This document shows positions 32,218 to 40,506 of a stretch of 64,000 bases of DNA, piece by piece. Where the stretch lies: contig CAKTWW010000002.1 of NCBI GenBank assembly GCA_934630855.1, forward strand, positions 46,051 to 110,050. Direction: 5' to 3'. The notes below the pieces were generated by a model. The model did no database searches. It was given only the letters and a program-made list of their open reading frames with translations, and had not been told where the DNA came from. The translations under genes were made by a program, and so were the position numbers. The stretch's first letter is position 1. Every line of letters starts with the position of its first letter. Origin of the DNA: an uncultured Collinsella sp. (GTDB taxonomy: Bacteria; Actinomycetota; Coriobacteriia; Coriobacteriales; Coriobacteriaceae).

Positions 32218-34866
32218 CTAGCAGACGGCGTAGTCCTGAGGCTCGCGGCCGTAGTAGGCGTCCAGGTAGAGCTCCTTGATCTCGCTCATGAGCGGGTAGC
32301 GCGGGTTAGCGCCGGTGCACTGGTCGTTGAATGCCTGCTCGGTCATCTCGTCGAGCGTGTCGAGGAAGTACTGCTCGTCGACACCGTAGTCGGCGATGGT
32401 CTTCTTGACGCCGATGAAGTCCTTGAGCTCCTCGAGCTTCGTGATGAAGTTCTCGAAGGTCTCCTTGTCGTCCTTGCCCTCGATGCCGCAGTACTTGGCC
32501 ATCTCGGCGTAGTTGTGCAGCGCGTTGGGGTACGGATACTGGGAGAAGGTGCCCATCTTGACGGGGGCCTCGGCGGCGTTGTAGCGCATGACGCGGGTCA
32601 GGATGACGGCGTTGGCGATGCCGTGGGGCAGGTGATGGAAAGCGCCGAGCTTGTGGGCCATGGAGTGGTTGAGGCCCAGGAAGGCGTTGGCGAAGGCCAT
32701 ACCGGCCATGCAGGAGGCGTTGTGCATCTCCTCGCGGGCGTGCGGGTCCTTGGCGCCGTTCTCGAAGCTGGAGGGCAGGTTCTCAAAGACGAGCTTGGCA
32801 GCGCGCTCGGAGAGGCCCTTGGTGTAGTCGGAAGCCATGATGGAGACGTAGGACTCGATGGCGTGGGTCATGACGTCGATGCCGGAGGCAGCGGTCAGGC
32901 CGCGCGGGGCGGTCATGCAGTTGTCGGCGTCGACGATAGCCATGTTGGGGAGCAGCGCGTAGTCGGCGAGCGGCCACTTGATGCCGGTCTCCTTGTCGGT
33001 GATGATGGCGAACGGCGTGCACTCGGAGCCGGTACCCGAGGAGGTCGGGACGGCGACGAAGTAGGCCTTCTTGCCCATCTCGGGGAAGGTGAAGATACGC
33101 TTGCGGATGTCCATGAAGTCCATGGCCATGTCCTCAAACTTGCACTCGGGGTGCTCGTACATCATCCACATGATCTTGCCGGCGTCCATAGCGGAGCCAC
33201 CGCCGACGGCGATGATCACGTCAGGCTCAAAGAGAGCCATCTGCTTGGCGCCGCGACGTGCGCACTGCAGCGACGGATCGGGCTCGACGTCGTAGAAGCA
33301 GTCGTGGGCGATGCCCATCTCGTCGAGCTTGGCCTCGATGGCGCGGGTGTTGCCATTCTTGAAGAGGAACTGGTCGGTGACGATGAAGGCGCGCTTCTTG
33401 CCCATGACGGTACCGAGCTCATCGAGAGCGACGGGCGTGGAACCCTTCTTGAAGTAGACCTTCTCGGGAGCGCGGAACCACAGCATGTTCTCACGGCGCT
33501 CGGCCACAGTCTTAACGTTGATCAAGTGCTTCACCCCAACGTTCTCGGAGACGGAGTTGCCGCCCCAGGAGCCGCAGCCCAGGGTCAGAGACGGCTTCAT
33601 GCCAAAGTTGTACAGGTCACCGATGCCGCCGTGCGAGGACGGGGTGTTGATGACGATACGGCAGGCCTTCATGACGTGCTCGAACAGGCTGATCTTCTCG
33701 GCCTGGGCGGGGTGCACGTACAGAGAGGCGGTGTGGCCCGGGCCACCGGCGAGCACCAGGTGCTCGGCCTTGTCGACGGCCTCCTGGAAGTCCTTGGCGT
33801 GGTACATGGCCAGGACCGGGGAGAGCTTCTCGTGGGAGAACTCCTCCTTGGCGGGGTCGGTGGAGGTGACCTCGGCGATCAGGATCTTGGTCTTGGCAGG
33901 AACCTCGATGCCGGCGAGCTCGGCGATCTTGGCGGCGGCCATGCCGGGGATGCGGTGGTCGAGAGCGCCGTTCTTGAACATTGCGGCGCGCAGGGCCTCC
34001 ATCTCGGCACCCTGCTTGACGAAGTAGCAGCCGCGCTTCTGGAACTCGGCCTTAACCTGGTCATAGATGGTGTCGATGACGGTCACGGACTGCTCGGAAG
34101 CGCAGATCATGCCGTTGTCGAAGGTCTTGGAGTGGATGATGGAGTTGACGGCGAGCAGCACGTCGGCGGTGTCGTCGATGATGACCGGGGTGTTACCGGC
34201 GCCAACGCCCAGGGCGGGCTTGCCCGAGGAGTAAGCGGCCTTGACCATGCCCGGGCCACCGGTGGCGAGGATGATGTCGACGTCGCGCATGACCATGTTG
34301 GTCAGCTCGATGGAGGGGACATCGACCCAGCCGATGATGCCCTCGGGGGCGCCGGCCTTGACAGCGGCGTCAAGCACGAGCTTGGCGGCGGCGATGGTGC
34401 ACTTGGCGGCAGCCGGGTGCGGAGAGATGATGATGCCGTTGCGGGTCTTCAGGCTGATCAGCGTCTTGAAGATCGCGGTGGAGGTGGGGTTGGTCGTCGG
34501 GATGACGGCGCCCACGATACCGATGGGCTCGGCGATCTTGGTGATGCCGTAAGCCTCGTCGCGCTCCAGGACACCACAGGTCTTGGTGTTCTTGTAAGCG
34601 TTGTAGATGTACTCTGCGGCGTAGTGGTTCTTGATGACCTTGTCCTCAAGAACGCCGCGGCCGGTCTCCTCGATGGCCATCTTCGCCAACGGGATACGAG
34701 CCTTGTTGGCGGCCATGGCGGCCTCATAGAAGATCTTGTCGACCTGCTCCTGCGTGTACGTAGCAAAAAGCGCCTGGGCCTCTCGCATCTGAGCGAGCTT
34801 AGCCTCAAGCGCCTCTACGTTGTCCACAATTGCGGGAGTAGTGTTTTCCGGTGACTTTTTCACCAT
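32218..34866 (-). CDS. adhE: Bifunctional acetaldehyde-CoA/alcohol dehydrogenase
   Basis: Reduces acetyl-CoA to ethanol using two NADH; the main redox sink in many fermenters, forming long spirosomes. The N-terminal aldehyde dehydrogenase half has the catalytic Cys in FDNGMICASEQSV (near residue 250). The iron-dependent alcohol dehydrogenase half starts near residue 455 and has VGGGSAMDAGKIMW, FVAVPTSSGTGSECTPFAII and the iron-binding HSMAHKLGAFHHLPHG. 882 residues, complete. AAGGAG lies 6 bases before the ATG. LacI-type operator candidates lie about 100 bases upstream. Confidence 0.98.
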   Translation of the reverse strand: MVKKSPENTTPAIVDNVEALEAKLAQMREAQALFATYTQEQVDKIFYEAAMAANKARIPLAKMAIEETGRGVLEDKVIKNHYAAEYIYNAYKNTKTCGVLERDEAYGITKIAEPIGIVGAVIPTTNPTSTAIFKTLISLKTRNGIIISPHPAAAKCTIAAAKLVLDAAVKAGAPEGIIGWVDVPSIELTNMVMRDVDIILATGGPGMVKAAYSSGKPALGVGAGNTPVIIDDTADVLLAVNSIIHSKTFDNGMICASEQSVTVIDTIYDQVKAEFQKRGCYFVKQGAEMEALRAAMFKNGALDHRIPGMAAAKIAELAGIEVPAKTKILIAEVTSTDPAKEEFSHEKLSPVLAMYHAKDFQEAVDKAEHLVLAGGPGHTASLYVHPAQAEKISLFEHVMKACRIVINTPSSHGGIGDLYNFGMKPSLTLGCGSWGGNSVSENVGVKHLINVKTVAERRENMLWFRAPEKVYFKKGSTPVALDELGTVMGKKRAFIVTDQFLFKNGNTRAIEAKLDEMGIAHDCFYDVEPDPSLQCARRGAKQMALFEPDVIIAVGGGSAMDAGKIMWMMYEHPECKFEDMAMDFMDIRKRIFTFPEMGKKAYFVAVPTSSGTGSECTPFAIITDKETGIKWPLADYALLPNMAIVDADNCMTAPRGLTAASGIDVMTHAIESYVSIMASDYTKGLSERAAKLVFENLPSSFENGAKDPHAREEMHNASCMAGMAFANAFLGLNHSMAHKLGAFHHLPHGIANAVILTRVMRYNAAEAPVKMGTFSQYPYPNALHNYAEMAKYCGIEGKDDKETFENFITKLEELKDFIGVKKTIADYGVDEQYFLDTLDEMTEQAFNDQCTGANPRYPLMSEIKELYLDAYYGREPQDYAVC

Positions 34867-34906
34867 TTGTGTCTCCTTGCGATCGGAGATTTACCCTACG
34901 CCTTGC

Positions 34907-34915
34907 ATGATAGCA
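34907..34915 (-). promoter_or_regulatory. Extended -10 promoter of adhE
   Basis: TGCTATCAT on the minus strand, about 40 bases before the adhE ATG; identical to the boxes before rpsB and pyrH. Confidence 0.6.
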
Positions 34916-34958
34916 AGAAATATTTCGGTGAACGGTAAGATTCCCGTAAAAGGCACAC

Positions 34959-34988
34959 TAAAACGCTTCAACTAACTGAAACGTTTCA
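34959..34988. promoter_or_regulatory. Tandem LacI-type operator candidates upstream of adhE
   Basis: A perfect palindrome TGAAACGTTTCA (34977-34988) and, 6 bases nearer adhE, the related TAAAACGCTTCA (34959-34970). Central CG in both is typical of LacI/CcpA-family sites. They sit 44-75 bases upstream of the -10. Confidence 0.55.
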
Positions 34989-35024
34989 ACAAATATACGC
35001 CGCCCGACGAAGGGGAAGGTGCCG

Positions 35025-35075
35025 TTCATTGGGGACAGACTTACATGAGTGCTTTCACTCATTTGGGACAGACAT
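35025..35075 (+). repeat. Left 51-bp terminal inverted repeat of the RAYT unit
   Basis: Matches the reverse complement of 36020-36070 at 48 of 51 positions. It contains two direct copies of a GGGACAGAC word and, between them, the hairpin ATGAGTG / CACTCAT. Confidence 0.85.
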
Positions 35076-35177
35076 CGATCTGGCATTTTTTCGTTCTGGG
35101 TCTGTTATTGCCATTCATTGGATATAAATTGGTTGCAGGCTCAGCATTTTGCGTTCTTTCTCTCCTTTTAGGCGTTG

Positions 35178-35195
35178 CCTGTACAGCCTGTACAG
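35178..35195. repeat. Tandem CCTGTACAG repeat upstream of RAYT
   Basis: Two back-to-back 9-base copies, each holding the palindrome CTGTACAG, ending 16 bases before the RAYT ATG and next to its ribosome site. A possible operator or RNA element. Confidence 0.4.
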
Positions 35196-35211
35196 TTTGA
35201 AAGGAGAGGCT

Positions 35212-35988
35212 ATGCCCCGATGCGCCCGCGCCGTTTCGCTCACCGGCTATTACCATGTCTATGACCGCGGCAATTCCAAACAGATTATTTTTGAAGATGA
35301 CTCCGATCGCTATCGTTTCCTATCGGATATCTCGGACAGGTTCGCGTGCCATGAAGTAGCGGTGTTGGCTTGGTGCCTTATGGACAATCACTTCCATTTG
35401 ATGGTTGATGATCCATTTGACAATCTTTCAAAGGCGATGCAGTGCGCATTGACGGCATATGCGAAGTATTTCAATAGGAAAACGGGAAGAACGGGACATC
35501 TGTTTGACAATCGCTATTCGCGGGTCGCGGTTGAGTCGGACACGCAGGCGGTGCAACTGCTCGACTATATTCATCTCAATCCCGTGAAAGGTGCGCTCGA
35601 CTCACTCGAAGCGTACCGCTGGTCAAGCTTCAAGGCATATCAGCTGGGCTACGATCCCTTTGACATCTGCGACGCGACCCCTATGCTCGATATTGTCGGA
35701 GGCTCCCGTTGCTATTGCGAGCATCTCGAGGAAGTTGCCGGGCGCATCTTGTCGGTGGAAGTTCTTCCACGCCGACGGATTCCAGATGAGGAGGCCCTTT
35801 CCGTTGCGCGTGAAGTCCTGCCGAGCATAGATCCTGCACTGCTCAAGGCCCTGCCGCGCTCCGAACGCGATGCCTGTTTGCTGAGGCTCAGGCGGGCGCA
35901 TCTCACGGTCAAGCAGATTGCCCGTATCACCGGTATCGGCGCTACAAGCGTGACCAAGGCCACTGCAGGCTGGAAGGAGGCTGCGTGA
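35212..35988 (+). CDS. REP-associated tyrosine transposase (RAYT, Y1/HUH family)
   Basis: Single-strand HUH endonuclease related to IS200 transposases; RAYTs mobilise REP/REPIN palindromes and are usually single-copy and domesticated. The Y1 domain begins YYHVYDRGNSKQIIFED, has the HUH motif DNHFHLMV (about residues 60-67) and the nucleophile region around TAYAKYFNRKTGRTGHLFDNRYSRVAV. The C-terminal 80 residues carry a helix-turn-helix-like segment (AHLTVKQIARITGIGATSVTKAT). 258 residues; GAAAGGAG lies upstream of ATG 35212. Near-identical 51-bp inverted repeats flank it. Confidence 0.9.
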   Translation: MPRCARAVSLTGYYHVYDRGNSKQIIFEDDSDRYRFLSDISDRFACHEVAVLAWCLMDNHFHLMVDDPFDNLSKAMQCALTAYAKYFNRKTGRTGHLFDNRYSRVAVESDTQAVQLLDYIHLNPVKGALDSLEAYRWSSFKAYQLGYDPFDICDATPMLDIVGGSRCYCEHLEEVAGRILSVEVLPRRRIPDEEALSVAREVLPSIDPALLKALPRSERDACLLRLRRAHLTVKQIARITGIGATSVTKATAGWKEAA

Positions 35989-36019
35989 GGCAGGGGTGAG
36001 GACCGCTTCCTCACACGTC

Positions 36020-36070
36020 ATGTCTGTCCCCAATGCGTGAAAACACTCATGTAAGTCTGTCCCCAATGAA
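36020..36070 (-). repeat. Right 51-bp terminal inverted repeat of the RAYT unit
   Basis: Inverted copy of 35025-35075 with three substitutions, lying just after the RAYT stop and before the rpmB terminator. Confidence 0.85.
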
Positions 36071-36073
36071 TGC

Positions 36074-36107
36074 AAAAAGGCGCCCTCCTTTGGGGAGGAC
36101 GCCTTTG
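36074..36107 (-). terminator. Rho-independent terminator of rpmB
   Basis: Minus strand: AGGCGTCCTCC / GGAGGGCGCC stem, then TTTTTGC. It sits directly against the right RAYT repeat. Confidence 0.85.
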
Positions 36108-36174
36108 GTAAGTTCTATGTGAACGCGAGGTCTTTGACCCGGAGAGTCCGAGGTACTTGTTGGTAAGACCTTAT

Positions 36175-36363
36175 TTAGGAGCGCGCAACCTTGCCGGACT
36201 TGAGGCAGGTGGAGCAAACGTTCATCTTGCGACGGTGACCATCGACGACGACGTAGACGCGCTGAATGTTGGGGCGGAACTTACGGTTGGTGACGCGGTG
36301 AGAGTGGCTGATGGAGCGACCGGCAACGGGGTGCTTACCGCAAACTTCGCAAACTTTGGACAT
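36175..36363 (-). CDS. rpmB: 50S ribosomal protein L28
   Basis: Small large-subunit protein of 62 residues. MSKVCEVCGKHPVAGRSISHSHRVTNRKFRPNIQRVYVVVDG is typical of L28. It keeps four Cys in two CxxC pairs (CEVC, CSTC), the zinc-ribbon C+ form. ATG 36363 has AAGGAGG upstream; the longer frame to 36411 is not used. Single-gene unit with its own promoter and terminator, divergent from the pyr operon. Confidence 0.95.
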   Translation of the reverse strand: MSKVCEVCGKHPVAGRSISHSHRVTNRKFRPNIQRVYVVVDGHRRKMNVCSTCLKSGKVARS

Positions 36364-36417
36364 AACTGACCCTCCTTGGGCGACAAACGAACATGTCGCG
36401 TTAACAAACAAGCCTGA

Positions 36418-36426
36418 ACTATAGCA
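36418..36426 (-). promoter_or_regulatory. Extended -10 promoter of rpmB
   Basis: TGCTATAGT on the minus strand, 55 bases before the rpmB ATG; identical to the box before rpsT. Confidence 0.6.
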
Positions 36427-36631
36427 CAGAAGCAGCTCCCTGTGCGTAATCTACACAGAGATATTCCTCTTTTGGCGATAGTGCCCACGCTACGGCCCTG
36501 GACGTAGATCCGATTTGCGTGTAGCAGATGGGATTATGCCAGCTCGCAACGAGGTTTTCAAGCTCGTCCCACAAATATATATAGGTTTATGGAGTGATTA
36601 GGCCCGTTTACGGATTGCCCGCTATTTATGC

Positions 36632-36660
36632 TCGCAATTGGGCTCGAGGTTGGCTACACT
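36632..36660 (+). promoter_or_regulatory. Possible pyr operon promoter
   Basis: TCGCAA, 17-base spacer, TACACT. The -35 is poor, but the position fits the structured leader that follows. Confidence 0.35.
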
Positions 36661-36662
36661 AT

Positions 36663-36777
36663 CCCTTGACCATTAAAGGGGTACGAGATACCCACATGGA
36701 ATTACATAGCTGCCAATCGAGCAGCCCTTCCTGTGGGTGTCTGGTCCGCTTTGAGCGGTCGGGCATCTATTTTTTTG
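36663..36777 (+). promoter_or_regulatory. Attenuator-like leader of the pyr operon
   Basis: Possible helices: CCCTT/AAGGG (36663-36680), GGGTA/TACCC (36679-36693), GATACCCACA/TGTGGGTGTC (36687-36741) with an inner GCTGC/GCAGC, and a terminator-like CCGCT/AGCGG inside GCCC/GGGC (36724-36764) followed by seven T. The second and third helices share TACCC and exclude each other. PyrR, encoded next, is the expected regulator; the Bacillus PyrR-binding consensus is not obvious. Confidence 0.5.
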
Positions 36778-36803
36778 ACTGTGTCAGCAGTCAAGACATG
36801 TGA

Positions 36804-37400
<597 letters not shown>

Positions 37401-37404
37401 TACC

Positions 37405-38349
37405 GTGGCGTTCAACCATAAGCACCTGATCGACATTACCGAGTACTCCGAAGAGGACATCAAGCTCATCCTCGAGACCGCCAAGGCGTTCTCCGAGGTT
37501 AACGAGCGTGCCATCAAGAAGGTCCCCACGCTCAAGGGTAAGACCATCGTCAACATGTTCAACGAGCCCTCGACGCGTACCCGCAGCTCCTTCGAGCTCG
37601 CCGAGAAGCGTCTTTCGGCCGACAGCCTCAACTTCGGCGGCTCCTCGACCTCCACAGTCAAGGGCGAGAGCCTCGTCGACACTGTCGAGACCCTCAACGC
37701 CTACAAGATCGACTGCATCGTCGTGCGCGACAAGCACGCCGGCGCCCCCTACATCGTCACGCAGAACTCGCCCGCGAGCGTCATCTGCGCTGGCGACGGT
37801 AAGCACAACCACCCCACGCAGGCCCTGCTCGACCTGTACACCATCTGGGAGCACAAGGGTGACTTCCACGGACTGAAGGTCGCTGTCGTCGGCGATATCG
37901 CCCACTCCCGCGTCTGCGGCTCGCTGATCCCCGCGTTGAAGATCATGGGCTGCGAGACCTACGCCGTCGCTCCCGGCACGCTGCTGCCGCCGGCACCCGA
38001 TGTCCTGGGCTGCGATCATGTGACGAGCGACCTCGATTCCGTCCTGCCCGAGCTGGACGTTGTCTATATGCTGCGCGTGCAGCAGGAGCGCCTCGAGGGT
38101 GCCCCGTTCCCGACCATTCGCGAGTACCACAAGCTCTTCGGCCTGACCAAGGACCGCGAGAAGCTCATGAAGCCCGACGCGATCATCTGCCACCCGGGCC
38201 CCATCAACCGCGGCGTCGAGTTCGACTCCTATATGGCCGACCACCCGCAACGCTCCGTCATCCTGGAGCAGGTCTACGCCGGTATCTGCGTGCGTATGGC
38301 TATCCTGTATCTGCTGCTTGGAGGTGCCGATAATGGCCTTGCTTCTTAA
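37405..38349 (+). CDS. pyrB: Aspartate carbamoyltransferase catalytic subunit
   Basis: First committed step of UMP synthesis: carbamoyl phosphate + aspartate. The carbamoyl-phosphate site FNEPSTRTRSSFELAEKRL (about residues 52-70), GDGKHNHPTQALLDLYTIW and the C-terminal HPGPINRGVEFDS are all present. 314 residues. GTG 37405 is preferred over GTG 37393 because GGAGGTGAG lies 7 bases upstream. No pyrI regulatory-chain gene is nearby, as in the unregulated trimer class. Its end overlaps pyrC by 17 bases. Confidence 0.96.
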   Translation: MAFNHKHLIDITEYSEEDIKLILETAKAFSEVNERAIKKVPTLKGKTIVNMFNEPSTRTRSSFELAEKRLSADSLNFGGSSTSTVKGESLVDTVETLNAYKIDCIVVRDKHAGAPYIVTQNSPASVICAGDGKHNHPTQALLDLYTIWEHKGDFHGLKVAVVGDIAHSRVCGSLIPALKIMGCETYAVAPGTLLPPAPDVLGCDHVTSDLDSVLPELDVVYMLRVQQERLEGAPFPTIREYHKLFGLTKDREKLMKPDAIICHPGPINRGVEFDSYMADHPQRSVILEQVYAGICVRMAILYLLLGGADNGLAS

Positions 38350-39622
38350 GAATGCCCACGTCGTCGACCCGTCCGTCGAGCTTGACGGTGTCGTTGACGT
38401 CCTGATCGACGGCGACAAGATCGCCGAGGTCGGCGAGAACCTCGCCGCCGAGGGTGCCGAGGTCCGTGACCTTTCCGGCAAGTACCTCGTCCCCGGCCTG
38501 GTGGACATGCACGTCCATCTGCGTGAGCCCGGCTATGAGGTCAAAGAGGACATCGAGAGCGGTACCCGCGCTGCTGCCAAGGGCGGCTTTACCGGTGTGT
38601 GCGCCATGCCCAACACCGACCCCGTCACCGACAACGGCACCGTCGTGGAGTTCGTCAAGTCCCGCGCTGCCGAGGTCGGCCACTGCCGCGTCTATCCTTC
38701 GGGCGCCATGACCCGCGGTCTTAAGGGCGAGGCCATGTCCGAGATGGGCGATATGGTCGCCCGCGGTGCCGTCGCCTTTACCGATGACGGTCGCGGCGTG
38801 CAGGGCGCGGGCATGCTCCGTCGCTGCATGGACTACGGCAAGATGTTCGGCAAGGTCTTCATGAGCCATTGCCAGGACGAGGACCTGGTCGGTCATGGCC
38901 AGATCAACGAGGGCAAGGTCTCGACTCGTCTGGCCCTCGAGGGCTGGCCGGCGGCAGGCGAGGAGCTTCAGATCGCCCGCGACATCGAGATCGCCAAGCT
39001 GACCGGTGCCAAGCTGCACATCCAGCACATCTCCACGGCCCACGGTCTGGAGCTCGTGCGTGCCGGCAAGGCCGCTGGCGTTCAGGTCACCTGCGAGGCC
39101 ACCCCGCACCACATGTTCCTGACCGAGAACGACCTGGACGAGACTTACAACACCTCGCTCAAGGTCAACCCGCCGCTGCGTACCGACGAGGACGCCGAGG
39201 CTATCCGCCAGGGCGTCATCGACGGCACCGTCGACGCTATCGTCACCGACCACGCTCCCCACACCCCGTGGGAGAAGGCCCGCGAGTTCGAGCTTGCGCC
39301 CTTTGGCATGATCGGCCTCGAGACCTCGCTGGCACTCGTGCTCACCGAGCTGGTCAATACCGGCAAGATGAGCATGGGCCGCATGGTCGAGCTCATGGCC
39401 ATCAAGCCGCGTGAGATTCTGGGCCTTGACCAGGTCCAGGTCAAGGCGGGCTCCGTCGCTGACCTGACCGTGTTCGATCCCACCGTCACCTGGACGGTCG
39501 GCGAGGACGGCTACGAGTCGCGCGCCGAGAACTCCGGTTTTGCCGGCCGCACGCTCACCGGCCGTGCCACCGATGTGTTTGTCGGCGGCAAGCAGACGCT
39601 TGCCGACGGCTGCATCTGCTAG
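38333..39622 (+). CDS. pyrC: Dihydroorotase (class I)
   Basis: Zinc enzyme cyclising carbamoyl aspartate to dihydroorotate. Metal motif GLVDMHVHLREPG (about residues 54-66), LHIQHISTAHGLELV, CEATPHHMFLTENDL and the catalytic Asp in AIVTDHAPHTPWEK. 429 residues. Start ATG 38333 lies inside the end of pyrB with GGAGGTG 6 bases upstream; translation is coupled. A GC hairpin follows before pyrK. Confidence 0.97.
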   Translation: MALLLKNAHVVDPSVELDGVVDVLIDGDKIAEVGENLAAEGAEVRDLSGKYLVPGLVDMHVHLREPGYEVKEDIESGTRAAAKGGFTGVCAMPNTDPVTDNGTVVEFVKSRAAEVGHCRVYPSGAMTRGLKGEAMSEMGDMVARGAVAFTDDGRGVQGAGMLRRCMDYGKMFGKVFMSHCQDEDLVGHGQINEGKVSTRLALEGWPAAGEELQIARDIEIAKLTGAKLHIQHISTAHGLELVRAGKAAGVQVTCEATPHHMFLTENDLDETYNTSLKVNPPLRTDEDAEAIRQGVIDGTVDAIVTDHAPHTPWEKAREFELAPFGMIGLETSLALVLTELVNTGKMSMGRMVELMAIKPREILGLDQVQVKAGSVADLTVFDPTVTWTVGEDGYESRAENSGFAGRTLTGRATDVFVGGKQTLADGCIC

Positions 39623-39642
39623 CATAGCCTTATCGCTTTTGT

Positions 39643-39672
39643 GCGCGGCGCCCTTGCGGTGCCGCGCTTTCT
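39643..39672 (+). terminator. Weak terminator-like hairpin between pyrC and pyrK
   Basis: GCGCGGCGCC / GGTGCCGCGC with a 5-base loop, followed by TTTCTG. The T-tract is poor, so partial termination or an mRNA-stability role is possible within the pyr operon. Confidence 0.5.
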
Positions 39673-39714
39673 GTTCGTTTGGTCCATGCAATCGCATGGG
39701 GGATTGGAGCGTCT

Positions 39715-40506
39715 ATGCCCACACCTTCCACTGCACGCATGCACGACTTCGAGGTCGTCTCGAACCAGGAGATCGCCGACGGCATCTTCTCGCTCGTTAT
39801 CTCGGCCCCCAAGCTTGCAAGTGCGCTCAAGCCCGGTCAGTTCGTGAATATCGCCGTGCCCGGCGATGCGTCCTCGCTGCTTCGCGTGCCCCTGAGCTTC
39901 TATCGCGCCGACGCCGAGGCCGGCACCGTCGAGCTGTGGTACGCCGTCGTGGGCGACGATACCCGTCGTCTGTCGCAGATGGCCCCTGGCTCCACCTCCA
40001 ACCTGCTGGGCCCTGGCGGTCGCGGCTGGCTCGTTCCCGAGGGCACCAGGAAGGCGCTGCTCGTTGCCGGCGGCATCGGCGTTCCGCCCGTGCTCTGCCT
40101 GGCCGGTATGCTTGCCGAGCAGGGCGTGGACGTCGACGTGTGCTTGGGCTTTGGTACCGCGTCCAAGGCCGTGGGCGTCGATGAGTTCCGCGCGCTGGGC
40201 GCCACGGTCAACGTGTGCACCGACGACGGCACGCTGGGCACGCACGGTTTCTGCACCGATCCTGCCGCCGAGCTGCTTGACGAGGGCGGTTACGACTACG
40301 TCGCCAGCTGCGGTCCCGCCGTCATGATGAAGAAGGTCGCCGTCGCTGCCGCCGAGGCCGGCGCGTATTGCGAGGTGTCGCTCGAGCGCATGATGAGCTG
40401 CGGCTTTGGCGCCTGCAACACCTGCAACGTCGAGACGGTCGACGGTATGAAGGGCGCCTGCATGTGCGGCCCCGTGTTTGATGCTTCCAAGGTGGTGGTC
40501 TTCTAG
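39715..40506 (+). CDS. pyrK: Dihydroorotate dehydrogenase electron-transfer subunit
   Basis: FAD and [2Fe-2S] subunit that passes electrons from dihydroorotate via PyrD to NAD. FAD-binding LRVPLSFYRAD, the NAD-domain glycine motif VAGGIGVPPVLCLAGML (about residues 118-134), and the C-terminal iron-sulfur ligands CGFGACNTC plus a final Cys in GACMCGP. 263 residues. ATG 39715 has GGAG 7 bases upstream. Adjacent pyrD confirms the class 1B heterotetramer, typical of anaerobes and Gram-positives. Confidence 0.95.
   Translation: MPTPSTARMHDFEVVSNQEIADGIFSLVISAPKLASALKPGQFVNIAVPGDASSLLRVPLSFYRADAEAGTVELWYAVVGDDTRRLSQMAPGSTSNLLGPGGRGWLVPEGTRKALLVAGGIGVPPVLCLAGMLAEQGVDVDVCLGFGTASKAVGVDEFRALGATVNVCTDDGTLGTHGFCTDPAAELLDEGGYDYVASCGPAVMMKKVAVAAAEAGAYCEVSLERMMSCGFGACNTCNVETVDGMKGACMCGPVFDASKVVVF

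Larger units (their letters stand above)
34867..35211. promoter_or_regulatory. Region between adhE and RAYT starts
   Basis: A 345-base divergent gap. It holds the adhE extended -10 (34907-34915), two operator-like palindromes (34959-34988), the left 51-bp inverted repeat (35025-35075), a TATAAA-like box near 35124 and tandem CCTGTACAG copies (35178-35195). No gene is visible. Confidence 0.6.

Noticed and set aside
32209..34854. 881-residue open frame antisense to adhE
   Set aside because: It mirrors adhE almost exactly. In high-GC genes the complementary frame often stays open; the translated sequence is low-complexity (Gly/Val/Leu/Asp/His-rich) with no recognisable domain, while adhE is full-length with all motifs.
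36108..36174. Possible tRNA or small RNA gene near rpmB
   Set aside because: AGGTCTT/AAAGACCT pairing is visible on the minus strand, but no cloverleaf, anticodon arm or T-loop; it is most likely the rpmB 3' untranslated region.
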